Notes under the pieces: model-generated
What the model was told of the DNA's origin: nothing
What the model saw: only the letters and a program-made list of their open reading frames with translations
Databases searched by the model: none
Source of the DNA: Punica granatum
Taxonomy: Eukaryota > Streptophyta > Magnoliopsida > Myrtales > Lythraceae
Assembly: GCF_007655135.1 (NCBI RefSeq)
Contig: NC_045128.1
Coordinates: forward strand, 36,054,811 to 36,118,810
DNA length: 64,000 nucleotides
Reading direction: 5' to 3'
Shown here: positions 11,201 to 21,851 of the stretch, in pieces
Position numbering within the stretch: position 1 is the stretch's first letter
How the letters are laid out: each line of letters begins with the position of its first letter
Translations under genes and position numbers: made by a program

Positions 11201-11932
11201 ATGTCGATCCATTATTATGAGTTGAGTGTGAGATTAGTGGGATCGAATGCGCTGCGGGAAGCTTCACCTGAAGATGCTGTCCGATTCAACATGTTTCTGA
11301 AGAGGCGGACTTACGCTGTGGTCTCTAAACGGCCGAGGAACGCCTATCAGAAGAGAAAGATCAAAGGCACCGATGATTTAAAGAGCATATATGTGCCCCG
11401 AAGTGAACTCGGTTCTGAGGATGCACTGTTGAGTGCAATGGCCCCCTTCCTGGATGGTGTCCCGGAGGTCTGGAGGTTAGAGATGTCTGAGGAGATGACC
11501 GTGCTGGCTCGCTATCTTAAAGAGCAGTTGAGCAGCCCAGGAGAGCCGGTTCCTCCGCTTGTCAAGCTCGGCTTGAAAACCTCGACATTAGTCGACTGCA
11601 GGGAAGGTGATGACGGTCCAGATCTCAATTATCTGTTTGAGAGAATAACCGTGCTCTCAAAGGCAGATCCATCCAAGGTGGTGTCCCAGCCGGCCACCCT
11701 CTCATCCCTTGGGGAACTGGAGACTGTGCCGGCAGACCGCATAGAAATCGACGACTGGTGTGCGATCTGCACAGAGGAGTACCTCGGCAGGGGGTCATCG
11801 TCGGGAATGGTTCGCATGCCATGCTCACATACGTACCACCGAGGTTGTATTACGAGGTGGCTACGGAGGAATCACGCATGCCCTATATGTCGCTTCCGGA
11901 TGCCACATGAACTGATCTATCTTCGACATTGA
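11201..11932 (+). CDS. RING-H2 finger E3 ubiquitin ligase, copy 3
   Basis: An intact intronless gene of 243 codons. Residues 187-230 carry a full C3H2C3 finger: CAIC, PCSH, TYH, GC and CPIC. The finger has one residue more than copy 1 in the loop after the first cysteine pair (GRGSSSGMV). The N-terminal half keeps KRRTY (about 34-38) and VPRSELGSEDA (about 65-75). The predicted role is E2-dependent ubiquitination; no targeting signal or membrane span is visible. With copies 1 and 2 it brackets the TNL sequences in an alternating array, which points to duplication of a RING plus TNL block. Whether the two gene types work together is unknown. Confidence 0.87.
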   Translation: MSIHYYELSVRLVGSNALREASPEDAVRFNMFLKRRTYAVVSKRPRNAYQKRKIKGTDDLKSIYVPRSELGSEDALLSAMAPFLDGVPEVWRLEMSEEMTVLARYLKEQLSSPGEPVPPLVKLGLKTSTLVDCREGDDGPDLNYLFERITVLSKADPSKVVSQPATLSSLGELETVPADRIEIDDWCAICTEEYLGRGSSSGMVRMPCSHTYHRGCITRWLRRNHACPICRFRMPHELIYLRH

Positions 11933-13418
11933 TCAATGTTCATGTTAGAAGCAGTTAAAATTTTCTTTTTAGCCATTAACGACCAACGAATTTCTCTGTA
12001 ATAATTTAAAACCACCTAAAACCAACCTACTTTTGTTAAATACCAAATTTATTGTTAATTTGAATAGTCTCATTTTCTTTTGCGTCGTTATAAATGTCGT
12101 TTTTTTTATATTTTCTTATTTTATTTACTCCTACAAGCCTTTTTAGTACCTGGAAATTCAACTCGTCCGAGTAATCTAAGTTCTAGGGAGGTTTGCCAGT
12201 AAGGAATAAGGTTCTCGTGAATTTCTTACAAGCACAAGACCAACACTCGAGACCTTAATTTAGGGGAACAATTGAATTACCTAAAATCAATCCAAGTCAG
12301 TAAAATATTATTTCAATTTATCACCAATTTAAATAATCTCTTTTAATTTGTAATGTTATAAAAGTCATTATTTTTCAGTTAAATGCACAGATTATGCTAA
12401 TTACGAGATGCTTTTAATGGGTATGTTCTCGATCCCTACTACAAGTAAAGTTAAGCTCATATAAGGCTATTATATTGCAATTAGACCTCTAAAAGAATTA
12501 GTTCACATCCAACAAGTTTTTAATGGTCTGATGTCATATACAAAATATTTTGATTTATATATCATGAAATGGAGACCAAGTGAAAAGATAATGTATTAGA
12601 CTGGTAATTTGTGTCACGTTGTATCTAAACGGTCTCGTGTCACAAAAGTTTTAACCCAAACAAAACCCATTTCATAAACACGATGATGACACATTTATTT
12701 TCGGTTTAATACATATACGATACGTTTAACCCGTTTATCTAAGCATGTTATAATAGGTACAAGTATACACCCTTATAGGATATGACACAACTAACTGAAA
12801 TGAACACATTAACATGAATTAAACACGATAATAGTCTACCAAATACTTACACAACCATTAGGGTTAAGGATTATTATCGTAATTTTCACATATAAATGGA
12901 TTAACAAGTGAGACGGGTTTAATAACACGATTAAACTTGTTTATATAAACGTGTCTAATTGTATATAATCGGGTTATCCAGGTTCAACTCATTTAGACCG
13001 AATAGTAAAAAGCTCAATCCGGACCCGTTTAATTCCGTATTGTATCTATGTCGTGTTATCATGTGGCGTTAGAAATTGCCAACGCTAATCCTATATAAGA
13101 CTAACATACCGAGGTGACATATATAAATTCCAATCAAAATCCAAAAGCAATATATATGTATATATAATGTATATACAGTATAAAAGTACGTTCCCTCCAT
13201 AGTTTTTTTCAATTTTTATTATTCAAAAAATATACATTTATCCTTTCGTGACTTTTACTCGCATGCTTTCGACTTGTGCCTTCTGGTCACACACTTTGAG
13301 TACATTTATTTATTCTCTTACTTTCTATTCATCGCTCATTTTCAACATTTGTTGCCTCCCATTTATCTCAAACGAGTTAGGCCTCCATTCAGGTACATTT
13401 GTTCTATGTTTAGATTAA
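11933..13418. other. AT-rich intergenic DNA, no gene seen
   Basis: No coding potential beyond chance ORFs. The stretch from about 12600 to 13070 is rich in short CACGT-containing and CGGTTTAA-like words and may be decayed transposon sequence, but no terminal structure was found. Confidence 0.5.
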
Positions 13419-14099
13419 CTAGCACGAAACCCGTGTTGCACGGGATTATTATCATGAAAAAATAATATATTTTCTATATAATTAGATCATTATAAATATA
13501 AATTAACTTACGATTTTATAATTAAGTTTTGGATAATTCTCAAATTGACAATTAAATGAAATGAAGAAAACTGTTGTAATCGATAATTAGTTATAATAAC
13601 AATATAAATTTATCCCATGCATTTTCTGGTTAACTTAATATTTTTCTTAATGCATTTTTTATGAAAGCTTCATTTATAGTTTTATTATTAAGTTCTACAT
13701 TACTTTTATTTTTTCCATCAAATTAATGTTGGTTAATTAGTAAAAACTTATGATTATGTTCAGATGTTTATTATTTCAAAATTTTTCATTATTATATTTT
13801 TGAAAATATGATTTCATATGTAATTTACTTCCCATGAAATATATAAGTTCTTCAAACTATTTGTTTTTATATTATGCATAAATTTTAAAATTTCTATGTT
13901 ATTTCATTATGGTTAGTCGTTTTACTATATACTAATTAAAGTTATACATGCACAACGAACATAATTTAAAAAGTATCAATTCCAGTATTATTTATTTAGA
14001 CAACGTAGGTGATTGAAGTTAAACTATTAATTTGAATAAATATAAATTCTACGATAAAAATATGTACTTTTACAATACTTATACATAATATACAGTATC

Positions 14100-16395
14100 A
14101 ATATAATAAAACTATCATTAAATACAAAACATAAATTTATAGCTCAACTATATCTCTCTATTTGACCAAAGATCTCTAAGTAATAAGTAATAACTAATAT
14201 ATTTAGATTGTGCAAGTAAAAACTTGGCAAAAAACTTCATTGTGTTTTTTTAGGCTAAAACTTCAACAACTGGCTTTAAGAGACAAACACATAGTTCGTT
14301 GCACATATTAAAAGCTACCAATATTCTTTATCATTTTTGTAAAAAAAATATTATCATTTCAAAATTAATAGATTAGAGATGTGTTGTTAACACCGTATTG
14401 ATGTATATATATAATTTTGAGAGTATCATCATAATCGAAAATTGTCATGTTATTTAATTATTATTATATTATTTCAAAATCAATAGATTAGAGATGTGTT
14501 GCTTAAAATCATATTGATGTATATATAATTTTGAAGATATCATCCTAGCCGAAAATAGTCTCATTATTTAATTTCTATTATGATTTCAAATTAATCGATT
14601 GAAATGTGTTGTTAACACCATATTATTGTATATTGTATATATATAATTTTGAGAATATCATCGCTGATAATTGTCCCGTTATTTAATCTATTGATTGGGG
14701 CTATGAAATTTGAGGAATTGAAATTAATGGTCTAGGATTTGAGAAGAAGAAAATTGAGCGATGAATTTAAAAGCTTAGGAATGGCACTATTCCTCTTGAA
14801 TACGAAAGGTCAGTCGGTAAATAAAAGAGATTAAGATGAATAAGAAATTAATTGCTGAAACGTGATTCCATGTACTATGGTCTTATTTTTTTAGATATTT
14901 TGGTGTATTAAATATTTCTAATTAATGAAGTCATCTCTCATTAATAATTCAAGGGTGGATGAAGGATGGGGAGTTAAGGATCTGACACATGGCAATACCT
15001 TATCAATCTTAGAATGACACTTAGTGCAGTCTCATTAAACATGCTATTTTGTTTTGCCATTATAAATTATATGAAAAATAAGTTTGTAGCTCAACTATAT
15101 ATTACTTATTCAACCAAAGATCTCTAAGTAATAAGTAGAAAGTAATAATAAGTTCGCACAAGTAAAAGCTTGAGAAACAACTTCATTGTGTTTTTTTAAA
15201 GCCAACACTTCAACAGTTGCCTTTATACTTTGTTTAGATAGCATGTTATGAAAGGTTATGGAGGGTTGGGATGGGGTGGGCTATGGAGTTCTTTAATTCT
15301 CCATAACTTGTGTTTGGATAGACTTCATTAAAAGTTGGGGTGAGATGGTGTGAGAATTTGAAAAAGATTTTGACTCTTGATTATTTTTATAATGTTATCT
15401 CAATGGTTGATCTTCTTATCCCTTCATAACACCCAAGTTGGTGGGATTAAAATATAAAAGTTATGAGGCGTTATGGTGGGATTAGTTATCCCTCCATAAC
15501 CCTTCCCCTCTTAAAAATTTAAAAGCCAAACGTGAGTGATTATAATGCCTCCATAACACATCCTTTCATAATCCTCCATAACCTTCAATCCAAACAAGAT
15601 GTTATAAGACAAACACAATTGCATATATTTAAAGCTATCAATATTATTAGTTATTATTGTAAAAAAATATTATTATTTCAAAATTAATAGATTAAAGATG
15701 TGTTGTTAATACTATATTGATTTATATATATAATTTTGAGAATATCATCATAGTTGAAAATTATCTTGTTATTTAATTACTCTTATGATTTCAAAATTTA
15801 TAGATTAGGGATGTGTTGTTAAGACCATATTGATGCATATATAATTTTGAGGATATCATCTTAGTCGAAAATAGTCTCGTTATTTAATTTCTATTATGAT
15901 TTTCAAAATTAATCGATTAGATGTGGTTACTGGTCGTTAAAACCATAGTGTTTCATATATATAATTTTGAGAATATCATTGCTCAAAGTTATCTCGTTAT
16001 TTAATTTCTTGATTGGGGCTATGAAATTTGAGGAATTGAATTAATGGTCTAGGATTCTAGGATAAGAAAATTGGGCGATGAATTTAAAAGCACGGGAATG
16101 CCTCTCTTCCTCCTAAAGGCAAAAAGGCCAATCGGTAAATGAAAAAGATTAAGATAAATACAAAAAATTTAAAATTAATTGTTGAAATGTGATTCTATGT
16201 ACCATGGCCTTGTTTATTTGAAATATTGTGGTGTATTAAATATTTTTAATTAATAAAGTCATTTCTCATGGATAATTCAAATATGAATGAAGGCTAGGGA
16301 GTTGGGAATCTGACACATGACAATATCTTATCAATCTTATAATGACACTTGACGTAGTCTAGTTAAACAATCTCTTTCGTTTTACCATTATAAAT
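14100..16395. repeat. Tandem duplication (unit about 0.95 kb) with nested sub-repeats
   Basis: A first copy (about 14100-15050) is followed at once by a second (about 15055-16395). The second is longer because of a 380-base insertion. Each copy includes GATCTCTAAGTAATAAGTA near its start, and ATTGGGGCTATGAAATTTGAGG followed later by GACACTT-type sequence near its end. Inside each copy a unit of about 115 bases occurs three times: starts near 14356, 14472 and 14581 in copy one and near 15674, 15787 and 15897 in copy two. The core is ATAGATTAGAGATGTGTTG. Confidence 0.75.
15226..15604. mobile_element. MITE inserted in the second tandem copy
   Basis: About 380 bases are absent from the first tandem copy, which therefore shows the empty site (CTTTAAGAGACAAAC near 14276). 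The ends are imperfect inverted repeats: CTTTGTTTAGATAGCATG on the left against CTTGTTTGGATTGAAGG as the complement of the right end. The interior is full of ATGGAGG and CCTCCAT words that can fold back. Flanking TTA/TTATA suggests a TA or TWA target, as for Tc1/Mariner or PIF/Harbinger elements. The superfamily is not certain. Confidence 0.65.
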
Positions 16396-17191
16396 AGACT
16401 ATGTCTTAGTTGTTCGTTTTTATTATCAAAAAGGGGTCCTTTAACTTGCCCTTATCACATCATCATCGTCAGCCGCTTTTACTATTCCGACGCACATATG
16501 TTCAGCCGTCAAGTCTTTCCATATATTTGACATAAAGTATAGATTTGGCTCCAATTTTTTTTTGTACAAATTTTATTTGCATCATTCTCTGATCCTACGT
16601 CGTCTTTCTGTGTTGCATATGCAGTGTTTATTGATATACATATGTAAAGTTAGAACTGGACAATTGAGACATAATTTTATGGACCAACAATATAAAACAA
16701 AATATAATATCCCACTTTACACATTCATTTTTTAAGAAAGGTTTAGGCTTTCAAGTGGACTAATACTTACTTAAAGATCATTCTATAATCATCTTTGATG
16801 ACAAATAAAATGCACCTAACATGTGATTATGAGAAATGATCTCATCTACTAACTAAAAGTATGAAAACATAATTTTATAATTATAATGCAATCTTTATTA
16901 GTTAGACTAATTATGTTGGCTGTAATAATTAATTTATATGGTTATAAATAAAAATTAATAAGCTTAAGTTTAGTTAAGTAAAATTCTTTCTTTTATAAAT
17001 TTGATTAGATTAATAGAAAGATATTTTGTGACCAATATGTTAATTGCGAAATAACACCGTATAATAATAAATTTAGATATTCTATTTCTCTTAAAGTCCT
17101 TCTTGAATATTACAATTTTAATATGATACATATAAAACTAATAATAAATAATCTATTTGGAAACACTGTGCAACACACGAGAGTTAAGACT

Positions 17192-17216
17192 AGTATATAT
17201 ATATATATATATATAG
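17192..17216. repeat. (AT)n microsatellite at the Helitron-like border
   Basis: About 11 AT units immediately after the right CTAG border. Confidence 0.8.
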
Positions 17217-18589
17217 AGGAAGGAAATTATGCGAGAATATATCATGTAATAAACTGAACCAACCAATGTCTCAAATCTTTTATCACACAAACAAACTGAT
17301 CGGTCAACATATACCACACGAGATCTAATTTCGTTCTACGGAAATAACTTCTGCTAATAAAAAAAAACCAATAATGTACATAACAATAATAATCTCAAAT
17401 CCAACACGGTACTGTTCTAACTAACGCAAATTAAAGGATGTTTGTGGCATGTTCACGGTCTGGGGGTTGCGGGAGGTGGAGAGAGAAAAGGAATGGACGG
17501 CATGGTGTTGGGGATCGACGGCATGCTTGGGAGTGGAGGCAATGTGACCTTCGGAACATTAGCCGGGATCGTGGGAAAGCTAGCACTACAAGCAAATACG
17601 TCTACCCAACGCTTTTTTACCAACGGACTTCAAGTACGTCAGCAAAAGATTGTACAAAATGATCTATGTTGACACAAAAAAAGTGTGTCGGCAAAGATTG
17701 GGCTAAGCTGATGCACTTAAAGTGAGTTGGGAAAATTTTTTATATGGCAACGCAATAATGTCTTTGGCAATGAATTATAGTGTGTCGGCCTTGGAAGACA
17801 CGTATGCCGACTCAATTTGTGTCTGGAGATAAAATTATTTTTAGTGTCAACAATATATGTGGCACGAGACGACACAAATTTTGTGCATCGACGTATGTGC
17901 ATGTCTGTCCAGACACAAATTGCATAAGGAAAGGATAGGTGGGAAAATGAAATTTAAATAATTAAGATTATATTTGGTTTTAGAATAAAGTAGAGTTGAG
18001 TTTTGATTTTAATTGATTTGTAATGATTTTATTATTGAATTATTATAAAAAATAAAAAAAATTGAGAGAAAGTAATGATTGTATTATTGATTATAGAAAA
18101 AATAATGATTGTATTATTGAATTATAAAAAAAGTAATGAATAGTTGAGAGAATTTAGTATTAAAAATTTTAAAAAAATAATAATAATTATTATATTATTA
18201 AATTAAATATAAATAAAGTTGAGTGGAGTTGAGAAATTCTCTGCTCATCCATTTTGAAGAACTTGATCCACACATTTATGTCGTATTTGATTTCAAAGTA
18301 GGATTTTAAAATTAAATTTTAATTTTAAAAAATGTGATATAAATAGAATTCACCCTTTACTTTATATGAATTATTTTGTTTTATTGTGAAAAAAATTGAT
18401 ATAAATGAAATTTACTATTTAATTTTGTATGACTTATTTTATTTTATTATTAATAAAATTAAATTAAAATTATGATTTTAAAATCACATTTGAAAACCAA
18501 ACAGCGGATTAAAATCATCACTTCCCACTTTGACTCTTCCACCATCGTCAATTTTGAAAATTTAATCAATCTCATCTGTCTCTCCCTTC

Positions 18590-18624
<35 letters not shown>

Positions 18625-18640
18625 ATCTGTCTCTTCTCAA
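18590..18640. repeat. (TC)n microsatellite
   Basis: Interrupted TC/CT runs inside the CACTA-like element. Confidence 0.85.
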
Positions 18641-18733
18641 TCTCTCTCCACCAAGCAGCAGAACAGTCGAAGAGAGCAGCCGAGCTGGGAGGAGGAGCAG
18701 CAACGACCAACAACATGCAGGCGGCATAGTTCG

Positions 18734-18795
18734 GTGGGAGGAGTAGCAGCAGCAGCAACAGCGAGTGGGAGGAGTAGCAGCAGCAGCAACAGCGA
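18734..18795. repeat. 31 bp minisatellite, two copies
   Basis: Two adjacent copies of a 31-base unit (GTGGGAGGAG followed by TAGCAGCAGC and AACAGCGA) at 18734-18764 and 18765-18795, with a decayed third copy after them. They produce long low-complexity ORFs on both strands that should not be read as genes. Confidence 0.85.
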
Positions 18796-19967
18796 GTTGG
18801 AGGAGGAGCAAGCAACAGCAACACAACTCGTGGGGCTGGGAGTAAGAACGACCAGCAGCAGTAGAGCTCGGAGGGAGCAAAGGAGCGAGCAACAGCAGTA
18901 GCAAAGCTTGGTTTGGGAAGGAGGAGGAGATTGGAGTGGCAGCTGATTCTTTTAGGGGAAGAAGGATATAGAGCGGCAGATTTAATCCGAAAGAAAAGGG
19001 AAGCAAAATCGAGGCTGGAGGTGCTCATTTGAAAATTGGAAGAAAAGCAAGCAAAACTCTTCTATGGTTCTTCCCCTTTCTTTTTAAATATTTTATTATC
19101 CTTTTTTTTTGCCCCGAAAGTCAAAGAGGGAGCGGCTGATCCGGGAATTGGAAGCTAAAGGAGAAGGCAAATTCAAAATTTTCTTTTTATTAAAAAAAAT
19201 GTTGCATTGATTAAATTTTTTTAATTAAAAAAAAAGCATGCCTCACTGCACAAACGCATGGACACAAGTTTTCTTTTAAAAAAGAAAACATGTATTTGAC
19301 ATCGCACAAAGTACATCGGCACAATGAGAAATTGATCTGATGCATTTTGTGTCGGAAAAGATTAGTTTATGCCGACGCACTTTTAAGATGCGTCGGTAAG
19401 CCTAGCCATTACGACCCAGCTGGCCAGTGATGGGCAGTGTTTGTAGCATGGGCCGAGGCAAGGTTGTTGGGATCCAGGGCAATGGCGGCACCCCCTGCAT
19501 CTTCGGCAATGCGGGGATGGAGCTGGGAAGTGGAGGCAGGGATCCCGTGGGCAATGTGGGAATGGTGGCCAGTGTTGGAGCCGGTATGGGAGTTGTGTCA
19601 AGTAGATGGCGGGCTGCCGAGCTTGTGCCGATGCTCGAGAAGAGCAGTAGGGCAATGCAGAAAGTCACGATGATGCTCTTGCAAGAAGCCACTTGAGCTT
19701 GTTGATATTGATTTTCTAGTGTGTTTTTGAGTTGTGAGATTTGGGCTTTATATAGGGTATTTTGCTCATTAGTTAGGTGACTTGCCATAGAATTTTAAGA
19801 TAAAAAAAAAATACAAATTAATTCCCTCTAATTGGATCATTGGTAGTTGATCTCCTTCTCAACTCCATCTTCCAAAGAAAAATGCCACAAAATTGTTGAG
19901 TTCCAATTTGCCAAGTGGATTCTTGAGATTCACTAAGTCAATATAATCTAACAAAGGACGTGATGCA

Positions 19968-20065
19968 TATTCGGGGCATTAGCAAGGATCTTGGGCAAGC
20001 TCGGGAGCGGCAGTAGCGTGGGCCTAGGCAAAGCCAGCTAGGTGGTGGCCAGTGTTGGCAGGGTG
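19968..20065 (-). pseudogene. Proline-rich protein fragment
   Basis: The minus strand encodes LPTLATT, a stop, then LALPRPTLLPLPSLPK, matching the repeat region of the proline-rich genes on either side. An in-frame TAG and the lack of both ends show it is a relic. It lies between the split copy and the intact copy, so the family has at least four members here. Confidence 0.6.
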
Positions 20066-20401
20066 AGCTACGAGGATCAACATTCCCTTCATAATCAACT
20101 CCTCCGTAATCCTGCGTCGCCGGAAGCGCAAACAAGCTCTTAGAGTACTTGAAAAAGTTGGAAAAAGGAGGTGAACTAACAAGATGAGTTTTTGCTATCC
20201 TGCATTTTCCCAACAACCTATAGAAGATTGATTACATCTCTCACTTGTTCTTTTCTCGTCCAAGCCATGTGCATGTATATATATATATACGGTGGTGTTG
20301 GCCTCTCAGCCTCAATCCACAAAGCAAAAGAAAACTTTGATCTCTCCATCATCAGTGAAGTAAAATTCTGCATACACTCCCCCCGTGTTGTTTGACTCGA
20401 A

Positions 20402-20884
20402 ATGGCATCTAGCACGGGCTTCGTTCTGACTTTGGCCATCGCTCTGCTCTTCACGAGCACCACCCTGAGCTCAGCAGCCCGTCACTTGCTAGATACAAGC
20501 CCTCCAGCAGCTCCAGCGGTGCCTACTCTGCCCACAGCTCTGCCACCACTGCCATCGATGCCGACGCTCCCCAAGCTGGCAGGGGCTCCCCTGCCTTCGA
20601 TCCCAACGACCCTGCCTCAACCCACCCTTCCTACCTTGCCGACTGCCCAGCCTCCCCTGCCTTCCATCCCAACTACCTTGCCACAGCCCACCCTTCCTAC
20701 CCTGCCCACCGCCCAGCCGACTCTGCCCAAACCCACACCACTTCCACCACTCCCGAACCTGCCGAATACCATGCCCACCATCCCAAAGGTCACTCTTCCG
20801 CCACTCCCAACTATGCCATCTATTCCAACCACCATCCCATCCATCCCTTTCCTTTCTCCACCACCCGCAACCACCAGCCCTTGA
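20402..20884 (+). CDS. Secreted proline-rich cell-wall protein (PELPK/ARHLLD type), intact copy
   Basis: An intronless gene of 160 codons. Residues 1-25 form a signal peptide (MASSTG, then LTLAIALLFTS), followed by AARHLLD. About 120 residues of PTLPT, PSIPTTLPQP and KVTLPPLP repeats follow, ending in PFLSPPPA. The repeat block with LPSIPTTLPQPTLPTLPTAQP occurs twice in tandem (about 64-105). Proteins of this type are exported to the wall or apoplast and are often induced by defence or growth signals; the prolines are likely hydroxylated. The start is well supported by the signal peptide. This is the only copy of the local family with neither a transposon truncation nor stops, and the only one on the plus strand. 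Confidence 0.85.
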   Translation: MASSTGFVLTLAIALLFTSTTLSSAARHLLDTSPPAAPAVPTLPTALPPLPSMPTLPKLAGAPLPSIPTTLPQPTLPTLPTAQPPLPSIPTTLPQPTLPTLPTAQPTLPKPTPLPPLPNLPNTMPTIPKVTLPPLPTMPSIPTTIPSIPFLSPPPATTSP

Positions 20885-21851
20885 GATATATACCTGTACT
20901 CGCCGGCTGATCTCCTACTCCATGGAGCTCATATCAGAACTACTGATGTTTCATATACTGGTCGTTTGATTTCAACATATGTTGTCTGTGTGTGCCTTTG
21001 ATTTCTAGAAAGATTGATTTTTCATAGGTTTTTTTCCTCCCTGTCATATTCATTTGGCATTCAGCAGGGCAGTTGGCCCTTCTTCTTGTACTTCCTTTAC
21101 TGGTGCTTAGTTCTGTTTTCATTCAATAGATCTATATGTGATTGAGTTACTCGTCATCATTATCTATTTCTTTTGATCCATATATACCTTTCCTGATCAA
21201 AATCCCAGTCACTGTTAGTATCTAAATGTGGACTTTAAGGACTACAAGATTACTTCATTTCCCATGGCGCAACCTATATATGCCTACGGAGAATTCACCA
21301 TCATATGAACTCTCGGATCCCACCATGAACTAATATCTATCTAAATACACGACATGTGACTAAAAATATCATGGCTCTGGAACCATCTGAATTCGTTCAG
21401 CTTTTATGGCAAATACATAAATTCATTATGTAATGACCTGCAACTGAACAAATGCTGAAATTCTCTATCTTTAGAAAAGCTCGAGCTGATTCTTATTCGA
21501 CAATAACTTAAATGATTTACTTAAGACGAACTGGCTGGGTAAGGAAAAAGCTCCCTACAATCGTATCGCAAAGGTTTGCCATTTCATTTACTGGGTATAA
21601 AATTTTCGATTGATCACCCATAACAGCAGAAAGATTGTCTTAAGACACCTTTTATTTCGTAAGAAACCATTACAAGATGGTCAAGAACAGGAGACTGACA
21701 TTTTCACCTTCAATCACACACTTAGATTCACACACTTAAGATTACCTTGGCACAGATCACAAACTATGAGAAAAGCAAAGCTCTTATTGAACAAATCAAC
21801 AACAGAAGAGAGATTGAAACCTGACAATATAATGTCTCGGCTCTCAAAGAC
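20885..21851. other. Intergenic, no gene seen
   Basis: The 3' flank of the proline-rich gene, then the 3' flank of the convergent methyltransferase-like gene. No ORF, RNA gene or repeat structure was recognised. Confidence 0.6.

Larger units (their letters stand above)
13419..17193. mobile_element. Helitron-like composite repeat element with two opposed 3'-type ends
   Basis: The left border, read on the minus strand, ends in CTAG followed by T and is preceded by the perfect hairpin CCCGTG-CAA-CACGGG (13430-13444). The right border on the plus strand also ends in CTAG (17190-17193) followed by T, with the hairpin TGTG-CAA-CACA at 17167-17177. A CTRR end plus a nearby hairpin is the 3' signature of Helitrons. 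No Rep/helicase gene is present, so it is non-autonomous. The interior is a tandem duplication described separately. Two opposed 3' ends suggest either two head-to-head copies or a capture of one end by another. Confidence 0.6.
17584..19402. mobile_element. CACTA-like non-autonomous DNA transposon
   Basis: The insert begins CACTACAAG, the diagnostic terminus of CACTA elements, and is flanked by the 3 bp repeat TAG (17581-17583 and 19403-19405), the size expected for this superfamily. CGTCGG and CCGACG words crowd both ends, as subterminal repeats do in these elements. The right end (GTCGGTAAGCC) lacks the expected complement CTTGTAGTG, so it has lost or mutated its terminal repeat. No transposase is visible. 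The core holds a TC-rich run and a GCAGCA-rich block. The insert sits inside a proline-rich gene whose two halves lie on either side. Confidence 0.7.
17453..19692 (-). pseudogene. Proline-rich protein gene split by a CACTA-like element
   Basis: Two homologous pieces lie on the minus strand. The 5' part, 19692-19403, has a signal peptide, AARHLLD, and PTLP/PSIP repeats. The 3' part, 17583-17453, has KVTLPPLP, PSMPSIP, PFLSPPP and a stop TGA. Together they match the intact copy at 20402. About 1.8 kb of unrelated DNA separates them. The usual start codon is also gone: MAS is VAS (GTG at 19690-19692). An in-frame ATG at 19788 would put 32 residues before the signal peptide, which is unlikely to work. 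The 5' part now runs into a TAG at 19402-19404 on the element border. Confidence 0.8.

Noticed and set aside
13419..17193. Reading the two opposed ends as a single terminal-inverted-repeat DNA transposon
   Set aside because: The ends match only over CTAG and the hairpin, there is no target duplication beyond A/T, and CTAG plus hairpin fits Helitron 3' ends better. Left open as an unresolved structure.
18459..19028. Long ORFs (up to 189 codons) in the TC/GCAGCA-rich block, both strands
   Set aside because: They are low-complexity translations of microsatellite and minisatellite repeats inside a transposon, with no domain and no consistent start.
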